Source: Arabidopsis thaliana (lineage: Eukaryota > Streptophyta > Magnoliopsida > Brassicales > Brassicaceae). From it: 64,000 nucleotides of DNA. Where the stretch lies: the NCBI RefSeq assembly GCF_000001735.4, contig NC_003074.8, positions 19,971,261 through 20,035,260 of the forward strand, in the 5' to 3' direction. A program made the position numbers and the translations under genes. The notes under the pieces are model-generated. The model worked only from the letters and a program-made list of their open reading frames with translations. It made no database searches and was not told the origin of the DNA. Positions within the stretch are counted from its first letter, which is position 1; every line of letters begins with the position of its first letter. Positions 1 through 12,423 of this stretch are shown piece after piece.

Positions 1-2304
1 ATTAGGGACAGTTGATAAGAGCTTCTTCAATTCCTCGAATGTCATGAAGGCGATGCCAACACCAGGAACCACTTTGTAGTATTCTGGTATGATTCCTCTG
101 TATAGCCCTCTCATGCCTTCTGTCTTAAATATGTGTTTGAATGTTCCAAAGAGTCCTGTGGTATACACTCTCGCTCGCCCACCAGCTCCTTCCAACTGCA
201 TTCTTCTTCTCACCAGGTCCAATGGGAATGTCGCTACAAAAGTTATCAGTATAATATAACAAACTTTCGTGTAATTTTCTTTGGGCTAAATTATCTATGG
301 TAACTAGAGAGAAGGGTCAGATCAGATCAAAAACCTGTAGAGGAAACAATTCCGGAGAGACTGCCACAACCAAGACTAACCACGGCATTTGAATCATTAG
401 GCCTGAACAAGTTCAAAGACAAATGTATTACGATAGGATAAGTTAAGACTCTTATTGGACAGATGAACTCACTAGGCAATATTGATAGTCAAATCCCAAA
501 ATAAAGAGGCATTTACCTATGAGAGAGCCAAAATGTTTTAAAAGTCTCATACGCTGCGAAGCTGATTGCAAGACTTGGACCGACACCCTGCAATACAAAA
601 GATGTACCAAAAAGCTTCAAGGCAATACTAGTTGGATGATAATCTTACAGCTAGAACCTAGAGCATCTAAGACGATTCCAAGTACACTAGTTCTATATTA
701 CTACTAGAAAATACACCAAAGAAAAACACAAACTTAAACTATAGATGATTTAGTTAAACTTTTAATACTTTACATAACACAACACTTCTTAAGTTTTTTT
801 GACTATAGCGTGTTATTCTTTTTAAAACCAACAACTTCAATTTCATCATCTTTGAACTTAAAGATAGATTCCTTAAATTCTCAAGCCTGTAGTGTGTTTT
901 TAAGTTGTTTTTAGAGTGGTCACTAAGTAATTACAGTCTCACACTCTTTAAAGTTCTTCCGAAATTTGATCCTGAGCATGAAATGCATCATCGAGAAATC
1001 ATGTCTATATTCTTAACTGCTTACACAACAATTAAAATTCCTAGTGCATATATCAGGTGCTTTAACACCTAATCAGCTGTTTAAACCACCTAATTGGACA
1101 TTAAGACCACTTAAGACACTCCAATCTACCCTAGCAGCCTAGGGAAAATTGCACTGGAAGGTATTGGCTAAATGGTTACTTATACCGACTAATTTAAGAC
1201 TACCAAGGAGTTCATTCAGAAGAACAAGGGTAGGCAAATAAAACATACCAACAATGTCGCACCAAGTCCTTTATATAGACCCAAAATTCCCTCTTCTCTG
1301 CAAATGGTACGGAAGGCATGCCCAACACCCTGATAATAGATTGAATTTCTCTGGAAAGGATCAAAGATAATGTATTTAGGCAAAGGGGAGACTAAAAACC
1401 CTTTCTTCTTAATAGTTAAAATTAACGTTGATAATACAATTACCTGTGCAGAAAGCCGTGTCCTTACAAGATCGAGAGGGTAGGTAGCTGAAGCAGCTGT
1501 TAGTCCAGCCAAGCCACCACTTACAAAGTGCACAGAAATGTCCACACCCGCATTTCCTTTATAACTCTGCAAGACTGGATTCGAGTGCAAGAACTGCAAA
1601 CAAAAAGCAAGGCAAGGCTTAGCATGAACTACTACAGACCACACTCTAAAAGAGACTTGAATGCAACTTACAGTCTTGTATTCTTCATATGCATAGAAGT
1701 TAACTGCACCATAAGGAAGCCGATGAGCTACAGTAACCAAGTTTCCTTTCCAAAATGCTCTAAAACCTTCCTCCTTAACAATACGCGAAGCTTCATGCCA
1801 AATGTTTGGACTGCTCAAGATTGCAGCTTCCGACTGCATACCTTGTATCTGTCAATACAACAATAAAATCAATTCAGCTTCAAATAGCCTTAGGGTAAGT
1901 CAAAGTTTCCAACTTTATATCATAACTGGATCCTTACACAATCATACCAAGAATCAAATTCAGATGCCTGAAAATTTCTTAAATTTCACATTAACTTGTA
2001 AAAACTATACCTGAAACAAGATTGTAAGACGAGCAAGAGGAGCGGTGCATGTCTTACTAAATGCGCCGGCGATTCCACCGGCGAGAAGACGCTCAACGGT
2101 GCCGAAATGGCCTTGCTGCTGATTCAACGACTGTTTATTACTTTGGTGATGTTGATGACAGCTTTGTGTCTGTTGCGTCTGTGGTTGTTGCTGTAAAAGT
2201 TTCCTGTTTCCGGCGTCTACGACGGTGTTATGAACGGCGGTGGTGGTGGCTGTATTAAGAGCTCTCTGTCCTCCTTCCACCACTACACCGACTCGAGCTT
2301 CCAT
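1..2304 (-). CDS. Mitochondrial substrate carrier (MCF/SLC25), 3' end at window edge
   Basis: Six-transmembrane inner-membrane metabolite carrier; the substrate cannot be read from the sequence. Coding exons on the minus strand are 2304-2011, 1848-1672, 1593-1444, 1350-1249, 587-517, 402-335 and 233-1, all with GT-AG borders and in-frame joins, giving 365 codons. The stop codon lies just beyond base 1, so only the terminator is missing. The three tandem carrier repeats show the family signature. The first is degenerate (TAPLARLTILFQ near residue 90); the second and third are canonical (TYPLDLVRTRLS, TFPLDLVRRRMQ). The N-terminus is a 60-residue Gln/His-rich extension with no recognisable domain. 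The start is the ATG at 2304, since no ATG lies further upstream in this frame. It is divergently arranged with the glyoxal oxidase-like gene. I recall it as At3g53940 (inference); the family call itself is secure. Confidence 0.93.
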
Positions 2305-4443
2305 ATTCAAATCTCTTTCTCTCTGTGAGATTACTCTGTGGTTGATGCGGCGGAGATGGAAGCTGAATTCGCATCAATTAAAGCGGAAAGGGTTTCTGAA
2401 TTTTTGTGATCGGAGATTGTCAGATTGGAGAAATCGTCGTGGAGAAGGTAAACCCTAGAGAAACCCCTAAAACCTGGTCTGCGAAGGCAGAAGGGTGTTT
2501 TGGTAAATTATGTAAAATATGATGACGCAAACACATATATATAGCAAGATTTGTTCCGACAAAACTTAAGAAAACAAAAAAAAAAAAGGCAAAGGAAAAA
2601 GAAACACAAATTTGATTTTTGGGAATTCGAATTTTCAACCGCCAACATTTTAACAAAAATATGGATCGTGTCACATCAACAACACTAACACAAATTATTA
2701 GACTACTTCTTAACCAGCTATTTAATTGTAATTGTTTTTTTATTTGTTTTTACTGTAATAAATAAACAACTAACATGTAAATTTTTGGTAAATGATAACA
2801 GTAAATGTCTAGATCGTGATTAGTAAATTGACATTTCCAAATTTTAGTGACGGATTTGTGTTTAGATTCGATACTGTATATAGAGTATGGAGAAGTATGA
2901 ACACCTCCCAAATTACTTGCATAAGAAATGATTAATTGGAACAGCTTTCCACTACCACATTAGCTTGCATATCATTCCGAAGCACTTGCATTTGCTCAAA
3001 CCAAAAGAAGATGGAGCTAAACAAAAATAAACTAGCTTGAAAAAAAGATAGGTGTAACATGAGATAAGAAATAATGGCATTTCTATCAAAGTGCTAGGAA
3101 ACAAAGTTAAGTTTATTATAGCACCCGAAGATTAATCCTTATTATGCAAATTAAGTTTCTAGAAGTGGGTCATCTCACCTAGGTTCTCTCACTACAAAGT
3201 ACATGTAAATTACCATTGTGGCATGGTTGTAACTTGCAAGGGATAATCAGATTGAATAGACGATACATAAAAATGTAAAGTCACGGTAATAATATATATC
3301 ATCAAACCTACTCGTATTTTAACTTTGCGTGTGTTTTTGAACAATCTCATATTTAACTTATACCCGTGAATCTTGAACGGATCGAGATAGGTTCCTCTTG
3401 TCGGACTATATCAAGGCTAATAAGCTAGTCCATTCCTTACGACTATATTTAAAGAGAAAGAGAGTGACAATAATAGGATTGTACATTTTGATACATATTA
3501 TAAGAGTGACATCAATTAGAAATGGGTCATACCTTTTGAGACCACTGGCTGCAGACAGCACAACCAAAAAGCTTATCAACTAATCTAAATTAGGGAATTA
3601 ATAAATTAATTTACCAACTAATCATGTAGAAGAAGTATGATTTATTTTTGTTGTCCAAGCATCAAGATGACGAAATGATATTAGAAAAAAGACAAGTATG
3701 GAGAAAAGGTAAGAAAAAGTATACGTTAGCCAATAGGACTAATCATTTTATGAATGGCTGTGAAATGAATTGAGCTGTAGAGCAAAAAAAAAGTTCCAAA
3801 TTATAGAAACCTATCTCGTTATGTTTAGGTTTATGAGTTAAGTTTTTGAAATGAAAATTACTTTTCTAATTTGTAATTTGGACCACCTGCATATCAAAGA
3901 TCTCTTCCCCATTTTGTTTTTAGAGTAAATCATAAAACCCGTATACTCCAAAGTTTCATATTAACTGAAACTATTTTAACAAAAAAATCATTCAAAATGT
4001 GTTTTTATCGACTAAAAAAAGTAGAAAAAGTTTTCTTTTGTTGATTATGTTTTTTCATGATTATACCTTTTGAGCAATAAAGGGGGAAACTTGCTAGTTA
4101 ATTAACTGAAAAATACGTTTACTAATTTTTGTTTTTACCTGCAAGGCTCTGCCTCTGATTACAAAACAAGATCGATTGTGTTTCCTGATAATAAAAATAC
4201 CTTTTTTTTTTTTGTAGTAGTAGTAGTAGTAGTTTGAAGTTTGAACCACTATTACGTATCTCTTTTGTTGAAATCAACTATGAGTCCGCGGGACCCACAT
4301 AGCGTCGTACTTTTCCGATCATCGAATAATAAATCATCACAGATAAATCGACGGCTGTGATTAATTTACAGTGTACACCTTTTCCCCACTCTAATCTTCT
4401 TTTAAGTGAAGCAGAAAGCTTCCAAAAGCTTAGCCAACAAAAA
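2305..4443. other. Intergenic region between divergent genes
   Basis: About 2.1 kb between the carrier and the glyoxal oxidase-like gene, holding both promoters. The first 200 bases are probably the carrier 5' leader. There is a short T-run followed by a (TAG)n microsatellite at about 4214-4232. No coding frame looks protein-like, and I see no transposon termini. Confidence 0.6.
4214..4232. repeat. (GTA)n microsatellite
   Basis: Six tandem GTA units directly after a T-tract, about 210 bases upstream of the glyoxal oxidase-like start codon. It is likely polymorphic between accessions. Confidence 0.85.
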
Positions 4444-6081
4444 ATGGCAGAACTTATTCCTTGGTACTACACTTCAGGGTCAGGGATCGTACTTGTACTT
4501 CAAACCATTTTTCTCTTCTCGATCGTACGTGCTGATTTACCAGGCTCATGGGAACTCATTGTACAAGACGCCGGTATAGCTTCTATGCACACGGCGGTGA
4601 CCCGGTTCAACACGGTCATCCTTCTAGACCGAACTAACATCGGACCGTCGAGAAAGGCTCTTGACCGTCACCGGTGCCGGAGAGACCCAAAAGACGCCGC
4701 TTTGAAACGCGATTGTTACGCTCACTCGGTTCTGTTCGACCTTGGTACAAATCAGATCAGACCACTGATGATACAAACCGACACGTGGTGCTCGTCGGGC
4801 CAGTTTTTATCCGACGGATCGTTGCTACAAACGGGTGGGGATAAAGACGGGTTTAAAAAGATACGTAAATTCGAACCCTGTGACCCGAACGAAACGTGCG
4901 ATTGGGTGGAGCTTCAAGATACCGAATTGATAACCGGACGCTGGTACGCTTCTAACCAGATATTACCGGATGGTTCGGTTATCATCGTCGGTGGTAGAGG
5001 AACTAATACGGTTGAGTATTACCCTCCACGCGAAAACGGTGCCGTTCCGTTTCAGTTTCTTGCTGACGTGGAAGACAAACAAATGGATAATCTCTATCCG
5101 TACGTTCATCTCCTCCCCGACGACGACGGTGGCAATCTCTTCATCTTCGCCAACAGTCGCGCCGTTAAATACGATCACCGGATAAACGCCGTCGTGAAAG
5201 AGTATCCACCGTTAGACGGTGGTCCGAGGAATTATCCGTCAGGTGGATCATCGGCGATGCTAGCTATCCAAGGAGATTTCACCACAGCGGAGATTCTAAT
5301 CTGCGGCGGAGCACAATCCGGAGCCTTCACAGCGCGTGCAATTGATGCTCCGGCGCATGGAACCTGCGGACGAATCGTAGCTACCGCGGCGGATCCTGTT
5401 TGGGTGACGGAGGAGATGCCGTTCGGGAGAATCATGGGAGATATGGTGAATTTACCGACGGGAGAGATTCTGATCATAAACGGAGCTCAAGCCGGAAGCC
5501 AAGGATTCGAAATGGGATCCGATCCGTGTTTATACCCGCTTTTATACCGACCCGATCAACCAATTGGTTTACGATTCATGACGTTGAACCCAGGAACTGT
5601 ACCGAGAATGTACCATTCCACGGCGAATCTTTTACCGGACGGTAGAATTCTTCTCGCCGGAAGCAATCCTCACTATTTCTACAAATTCAACGCCGAATTC
5701 CCAACGGAGCTACGGATCGAAGCGTTTTCACCGGAGTATCTGTCACCGGATCGAGCTAATCTCCGACCAGAGATCCAAGAAATCCCGCAGATCATACGGT
5801 ACGGAGAGGTTTTCGACGTGTTCGTGACCGTGCCGTTGCCGGTGGTGGGGATAATTCAGATGAATTGGGGAAGTGCGCCTTTTGCGACTCATTCGTTTTC
5901 TCAAGGTCAACGGCTCGTTAAGTTGACCGTTGCTCCGTCTGTGCCTGACGGAGTAGGTCGTTATAGGATTCAGTGTACGGCTCCACCTAACGGCGCCGTT
6001 TCTCCGCCTGGGTATTATATGGCCTTCGCTGTTAACCAGGGAGTTCCTAGCATTGCTCGATGGATACGAATAGTTTCTTGA
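4444..6081 (+). CDS. Glyoxal oxidase-like (galactose oxidase-type) secreted protein
   Basis: Single-exon gene of 545 codons. Members of this copper-radical oxidase family oxidise aldehydes or alcohols in the cell wall and release hydrogen peroxide. I chose the ATG at 4444 because it is followed by a hydrophobic signal segment (about residues 12-28) ending near RADLPGSW. The N-terminal part is a Kelch-type beta-propeller with repeated DGS/GG strands (for example LSDGSLLQTGG, LPDGSVIIVGG, LLPDGRILLAGS); the C-terminal 100 residues are the DUF1929-type domain. Candidate active-site residues are visible. TWCSSG supplies the cysteine expected to cross-link to tyrosine, MYHS supplies the Tyr-His pair, and THSFSQ supplies the second copper histidine. 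The GC content is higher than in its surroundings. It converges on the NPF gene. Probably At3g53950 (inference). Confidence 0.93.
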   Translation: MAELIPWYYTSGSGIVLVLQTIFLFSIVRADLPGSWELIVQDAGIASMHTAVTRFNTVILLDRTNIGPSRKALDRHRCRRDPKDAALKRDCYAHSVLFDLGTNQIRPLMIQTDTWCSSGQFLSDGSLLQTGGDKDGFKKIRKFEPCDPNETCDWVELQDTELITGRWYASNQILPDGSVIIVGGRGTNTVEYYPPRENGAVPFQFLADVEDKQMDNLYPYVHLLPDDDGGNLFIFANSRAVKYDHRINAVVKEYPPLDGGPRNYPSGGSSAMLAIQGDFTTAEILICGGAQSGAFTARAIDAPAHGTCGRIVATAADPVWVTEEMPFGRIMGDMVNLPTGEILIINGAQAGSQGFEMGSDPCLYPLLYRPDQPIGLRFMTLNPGTVPRMYHSTANLLPDGRILLAGSNPHYFYKFNAEFPTELRIEAFSPEYLSPDRANLRPEIQEIPQIIRYGEVFDVFVTVPLPVVGIIQMNWGSAPFATHSFSQGQRLVKLTVAPSVPDGVGRYRIQCTAPPNGAVSPPGYYMAFAVNQGVPSIARWIRIVS

Positions 6082-6226
6082 TTTAAAACCAGAGGAGATA
6101 TTTAAAATGTTAATTTGTTAAATAGTTAAACACATCATGTAATATAAATATTTTCATGGAAAAACTTACTCCGCAAAGTTAACCATCTTAATTTGATCTG
6201 ATTCAGTTTAGACTTTTAGTTATTAA

Positions 6227-6511
6227 GTTAAAATGACTATAAAATCACTTTTCAAAAGTGCAACAAACAGTAAACACACACAAAAAGGAACAAAAAATGG
6301 TTATCATATGACCAAACCAATAGCTAAAAGTTACATAAACTTGGACGTCGTCACCACCGTCACCAACAACAGCTTGACTCGGCTACACACTCTTGTAAGT
6401 GTCTTTCATGCCCACGATCACATAAGCACATATTAGCAACGGTCAAAGTGGCTAGCATCCAGTAAAAGCGGTCCATGCAGCTGCTATTAAGGTCTTTCCC
6501 GAACCAGCCCT
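6227..6511 (-). pseudogene. Partial duplicate of the NPF gene 3' end
   Basis: This stretch is a diverged copy of 6958-7262, the last coding part and 3' flank of the neighbouring NPF transporter, in the same orientation and about 735 bases away. The shared parts include the block around TCATATGACCAAACCAATAG and the block encoding the last membrane helix (AGCATCCAGTAAAAGCGGTCC on the plus strand). The copy has lost about 20 bases where the parent encodes its C-terminal Thr/Gly-rich tail, and it stops abruptly inside the parent exon. It has no start and no upstream exons, so it is a non-functional fragment. It may still act as a template for gene conversion, or may lie within read-through transcripts of either convergent gene. 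Confidence 0.85.
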
Positions 6512-7045
6512 TCCCTCGCGCCCCTCAAAGGCTTGCACCCTAATATCTTTTCAACTCAACATTTTTCTCATGAAGCTTTTTGAGAGTTTAGATTTTTACT
6601 TGTTGCCTTATTCTTGTCCTTCAGTATAAGTGAATCTTGATTTCAACTGTGTGATGCTTATGTTACATACACGTTGTCGAGTATCTAAGTCTTTTGACAA
6701 GATTAGATCCGATAATATAGTCTGTGCATGTTTCCTGTAAGATGTATAACATCATCGTACTAAGCTGGTTCGTTGGGTTGCTCAAAGTCCCAAATCATAA
6801 TGGTAAAACAGAGGTAATGTACCATTATGATTAATTACCTCTGTTTTGAAAATACGTATATCATAATTTAAAAACTATTTTGTATATAAATTTGGACTTG
6901 GAATTCAGTTCTGTAAGATGTATTACATACGTTTCTAAAGGCTAACGCCACACTAATGTTAAAATGACTACAAAATCACTTTTCAAAAGTACACAATAAA
7001 CACAGAACATAAAATGGTCATCATATGACCAAACCAATAGCTAAG
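6512..7045. other. Intergenic, with an interlocked inverted repeat
   Basis: Spacer between the NPF fragment and the intact NPF gene. It holds two overlapping exact inverted repeats at 6793-6847 (see findings) and two copies of a short motif CTGTAAGATGTATnACAT near 6735 and 6911. No coding signal. Confidence 0.6.
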
Positions 7046-9626
7046 TTACGTAAACTTGGACGTGTTATTCGTCCCCGTGGCTGTCTCAACGTCATCACCG
7101 CCGTCAGCAACAACAGCCAGACTCGGCTGCACAGTCTTGTAAGTGTATCTCATGGCCACGATCACAAAGCAGCATATATTTGCAGCGGTCAAGGCGGCTA
7201 GCATCCAGTAAAAGCGGTCCAAGCGGCTGCTATTAAGGTCTTTCCCAAACCAGCCCTTCCCGGAAATTTCCTCGGCTAAATGATCACTAACCGTTATCAA
7301 AAGATTGTTGACAAAGCTAGCCGCTCCAAGCACGCTGAGGTAAAACGCTATGCCTAAGCTTCTCATAGAATCTGGGACTTGGTCGTAGAAATATTCTTGA
7401 AGACCGACAAGGGTAAAAGCATCCGCAACTCCTAAGACTAGGAATTGAGGAGCTAACCATATAGCACTCAAGGTCATGGTCTTATTCATGTGGTGTTCCT
7501 TAGCATAATCTAATCTTTTCTTCTCAATCAGAGCAGCAATGATCATAGCGAATAAGGAGAAAACCATACCGACCCCGATTCTTTGTAGAATGCTAATGCC
7601 TCTTTCGTTTCCTGTGGCACGTCTCAAAAGAGGAACGAGGAGTTTCTCGTAGATTGTTACGGTGATGATTATGGAGAGAGCTATGAGAGAGAACAATGAA
7701 GCTGGAGGAACTATGAAGCTTGTCCCTGTGATGTGTCGGTCCATTATTATGGCTTGTTTGATAAAGAGTGTTGAGCTTTGAGTGGCGCATACTCCAAAGG
7801 CTAATGTAAAGAACCAGATTGGAATCATGTTGATGAGTAGCTTAACTTCTTCCACTTTCGTAACCGTTGCGAGTCGCCATGGACTCTGCTTCTCGGCTTT
7901 AGTGTTCTCGTTTCGGTCCTCAATAACTGCTGCTTTGTCTAGAAATCTGCAAACAGAATCGGAATCACTTACATGCATGTTTGGATACTATAATATGCTT
8001 TAAACGGATTCAAAACTTATGTAATTTTTTTTTTTTGTTGAATATTTGATCAAGACTAATTTTAAACCCCTGACCGAAATTGTAACAAATCGATCCATAT
8101 TATTTTGGATATATGCTACTTGTTTGCTATTGTTAAAAAAAAAACTAAAACATCCAAACCAAAACCTAACTTAAACCAAGACTAAGCATCCGAGTTGTTA
8201 TGCACTTACTTAAGATTCTTTGAGCTGGAAAGAAGCCGGCCTTTAGTATACTCTTCATTAGTTAACTCATGAAGAAGAGAAGAATCACTGGGACAAGGAA
8301 GATTTCTTTTGGCAATGGCGGCGACAAAGACTTGCAACATTGGGGTCAATGGGCTACCAGAAGGTGCTCTATAACGGTAAAACGGTTTGCCGATACGGAA
8401 GATAAAAAACGAAGTAGCCATAACTATTGTGAGTATGATGCTAGCCACACCCCAACCAATCCGGTCTTCGATATAGACAATTACAGTCACCGCGGTTAAA
8501 ATACCAGCGCATAGACCAGCATTCCACCAGTTAAAGTAAGACATTTTCATTTTTCGTTCTTCCGGATGGCCATCTTCGAATTGGTCAGCTCCAAAGCTCT
8601 CAAGGGATGGCTTATGACCTCCAGTGCCTATGGAGATCAAGTAGATTGCAATGAAGAAGGCTATCTCGTGGGCTTTCCTTGGCTCAACACACATGTCTTC
8701 ATGACATGCTTTCAATCCCGGTATAAACCAAGACAATGTTAACAGAATCAAGCCCTGCAAATTTGTAAATTCAACAAATTAAGACAAGAAACAAGGAAAC
8801 AAAACATATATCAAGTTTTGACTAATCTCAAAATTTGTTGTGTGTGATAAGATATGAAGTTATTAGAGCTGGTTTTTATAATAGTGTCCAAAAGGTACTA
8901 CCGATCAAAACCGACAACAAAATAACAAAAATAAATTATAAAATATAAAATATAGATATATATATTAATAAGGTAGATATATAAATATATATTTAAAATT
9001 TTGAACTCATGATATTTTTGGGTATCATTGACTCGGTTATGAGAGTATAGAAGAGGTGTGTATATGTGAAGGTCTATCTTTAAACTATTGAAAAGGATCG
9101 ATAATAGTTTTTGAGTATTATTATTTATCCGGTTTCTCAGAAATTAGTACCATAAGGTAAATGGTGGTTGCAAGTAGGACAGTTCCATAACGGCCGAGAT
9201 AAGCATCTGCGACGAAGCCTCCAAGAAGAGGCATCAAAGTAGTGACACCAGACCAGTAGTTCGTATTTTTTACAGCCATCTTGAGATCTTGGTGAAGAAT
9301 GGTAGTCAAGTAGACCACTAAGTTCGTGGAGATCCCAAAGTAACTTAGCCTCTCGCTGAATTCGATACCTTTATGCATATATCAAACCATAAGACTATAA
9401 CGTAAAAAATACTTCACACATAAAGTTATTTTATAGATATAATTCAAAAAAATCTCTTTAGAACGTTTGATATATACATACCAATGATGAAGAGTGCAGC
9501 TCTCCAAGCTCCGGTTTGAGCCCGAAGCGGAATCTCTCCTCTACTATCGGTCGAAGAATCGAGAACCCATTTTTGTTGATCATCATATGAATCTTGAGGT
9601 TCTGTATCAACCTTGTTGTGCTCCAT
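7046..9626 (-). CDS. NPF5.7: NPF/PTR family proton-coupled transporter
   Basis: Twelve-helix plasma- or vacuolar-membrane transporter of the nitrate/peptide (POT) family. Exons are 9626-9482, 9368-9151, 8754-8210 and 7946-7046, giving 602 codons plus stop. The ExxER proton-coupling motif is present as EFSER in exon 2, followed by the typical LSYFGISTNLVVYLT helix and the family-typical GGFVADAYLGRY. Exon 3 carries the LISIGTGGHKPSLESFGADQF signature. A large hydrophilic loop lies between the two six-helix halves, spanning the exon 3/4 junction. The C-terminus is a short polar tail with a Thr/Asn-rich end. The acceptor of exon 2 has a poor pyrimidine tract but is the only one that restores the family motif GIEFSER. 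A broken copy of its 3' end lies downstream. The symbol NPF5.7 (At3g53960) is from memory; the exact substrate is unknown. Confidence 0.93.
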
Positions 9627-10820
9627 AATTTTTTGTGTTAATGATTGGGAAAGAGAGAGAGAGAGAGAAAGAGGATTGTTGCTGAGTAAGTGTGTGATGT
9701 GTTTGTGGAGAAGCTTGGTCCTCTTATATAATGGATAACATTCACTATGTTTGACTCTTCCTCCATAGTGCTTCCAAGATTCTTTAAAAAAAGGACGACA
9801 CGTTAGGTTTACAAATAGAAGACACATAATTACGAACTTCTCAACTTCCATTTCGATTTATTTGTAAATATATATGACATAAAAAGCTACCATTTAATTT
9901 CACACGACTTTCTATTTGATGATTATTATAAAGTCTATATAATAATACAGGGAAGAAAATGATAGTGAAGCTTTGATCTAAGATAAGTACAAATCTCGGT
10001 ATAGTGGTAGTCATTTTTTTTTCCATTCGGTCATTTTCAGATAATAACTTGTGTGGCTTTGTGGACCTAAAAAGAGACATAAATAAAGTTGAAAATTCCC
10101 TGAACTCTTATGATTAAAAGAGAGTCAAACGGATTTGCCAAATCAAATAGAGATGGAGACAGAAGAAACCTCAAATTTGTTCGAAGTTTTCTACGAATTA
10201 AAAAGATTTCATGCATGAATTTCCCCATGAGTTAAGAAATTTTATTAAAGTAGAAATGTGATGACCAAGTTTTATTCTTGTTCAACAACTTTGAGCTATT
10301 TATGAAGCCAAAAATGAATTTACACCTCAACCGAAAGTGAAACCAAATATAAAGTTATACCCATAGCTTAAAAAACCTTAGCATGCATATTTCGTTGAAC
10401 AAATATTTTTATTAGAATCTTATAGAGTAAAACCTTTATATCATATGCGTTTGATTTGATGCCAATAGAGTAAAGATTCTCTCTTTGGGTCTTTTTGGAG
10501 ATATCTCCCTCTTGGCTACAGCCAAAACCCAAAACATTAATACTAATGCCTGAGCCAAGTGACAAAAACCTCTTATTCAAATTATTCCAAAGTACCAAAG
10601 TTTTTTTTGTCCAAATTTTTTTTTCAAGATTCTGGATAAACCCTCTGTGTAGCCTTCTAGGATCTGATCCTCGCTATCAACAAATTCTTAAAAGATTTTT
10701 TTCTTTTCTTTTTGTCATATATACCACATTTTATTTCTAGAGGATATGTTTTTAATTTACAATCCTATTACAAATGATGATTTTATCATTCGTTTACATA
10801 TTTGCCACACTTAAAAACAC

Positions 10821-10892
10821 GACGTACTCTTAACATTAAACCAAAAAAAAATATAAGACGTACTCTTAACATTAAACCAAAAAAATTATATA
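10821..10892. repeat. 36-bp tandem duplication
   Basis: Two consecutive 36-base units (10821-10856 and 10857-10892), each starting GACGTACTCTTAACATTAAA and then running into an A-rich stretch. They are nearly identical, which points to a recent local duplication. Confidence 0.85.
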
Positions 10893-12307
10893 CGAATAAC
10901 TCTATACCAAACAATGAAAATATTTGCACCACAAATATCCACGATAGCCAGTTGTGCTTGCATCATGTTTATGATGTACATATTAACATATGAGTATATG
11001 ACACTACGTACGACGAACGATTCTACGTACTAACATACACCATGCTGAAATTTATGGTAAATTTGACGTGTTTTAATATACATATTTTAAAAAAAATTGA
11101 ATTATGAACCTAGTGTAGAAGTATTAAATAAACTCTTATATATAGCCTCTTAAATTAACTTCAATTCAATAAAACAACAACTTTTCCGGATATGGTTTTC
11201 ATTTTTTGAAAACCTTGGTCTATTTACCATATTCGTTAAAAACACAACTCCTTAATTAGGTAATATTACCCAAAAATAGGTAAGATTACCGAATGATGTA
11301 GAACCATTTCTGAACTCCCGTACGTATCTTCTTCGGATCTTACCTAAAATTCACTATTGACAAAAATATTATTGCGCCGCCACATTTGAAATTTGTTTTC
11401 TAAGATCATACTAATATGATATCATCATCTATTAATCATGTTTTTAAACACTACCACAGTATATTAAACGATTAATATATTGCATTCTAGCACCAATATA
11501 ATCACTCACGAGAAAAGGGTAAAAAGGAAGAAACACACTTAAACATAATCATATAAGTCTCCAAGTTTAACAGTAATTATAATCACATGATTCACATTTG
11601 CATTAAGGGATCGATTTATGCTTAATACTGTAACCACCATCGAAATTAATGCCTTAAACGATCATTATCATCTAGTTCTAGAGTGATCAATACTGCCAAA
11701 AAAAAAAAAAAAAAAATCAAGTAGCAAAGAATTTCTCGTGGATGTGTGGTTAGGGAGTCATGAGACCAATCAAGTTTTATTAAATGTGTTTTAAGTGATT
11801 ATTGCCAGGAGAAAGTTGTGAATACTTAGTGGATTTGCTACCAAAACCAAAATCATCATTTCCAAATCTTTTCTATTTAATAAGGATCCAACACTAATTA
11901 AAGAAACAATTAATGTTTTAGATTATGAGTCAACTCTTATCATGTCTGAACTAATGGCTATGGTTGAGGAAAGTGGATTACCTTTTCCCATAGTGCTGCT
12001 ACCACCATTTGACTGACCCTTAAGCAACGAAATTGAATCAGATCGTGGATGATTTCATTGGTAGTTTTTAATTTTAAAATTTTAATTAGACTAAAAATGA
12101 AGATGATTTATAATATAGGCATATAGCATACATAGTTTAAATTATTTTGTTAAATGGAATTATTATTTGATGTCAACAACATACATACTGATTTGAATAT
12201 GGATGGTACACAACAACGACAACAATACAAATAATCAAGCTACATGTACTCGGCTATCAAATGAACATGTACGTACATAAACAAATGTTTACAAAACCAA
12301 GTGAAGT

Positions 12308-12323
12308 CCCCCCCCCCCCCCCC
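12308..12323. repeat. Poly(C) tract of 16
   Basis: Uninterrupted run of 16 cytosines in otherwise AT-rich intergenic DNA. The minus strand is a G16 tract that could form a quadruplex. Such runs are also a common site of sequencing slippage, so the exact length is uncertain. Confidence 0.8.
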
Positions 12324-12423
12324 AATGCTTCCTCTCTCTCTATTTTTTTTTATTTCTTATAACTTTATTTACCTTAATAATTATGGAATGTTTTATTTCT
12401 TTTGATTGTAATATAGACTATTT

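Noticed and set aside
4970..5645. Long open frames in other phases and on the minus strand across the glyoxal oxidase-like gene
   Set aside because: They overlap a strongly conserved protein and result from its GC-rich codon use.
8940..9000. Very AT-rich TATATA stretch in an NPF intron as a possible transposon
   Set aside because: No terminal repeats or target duplication; ordinary plant intron composition.
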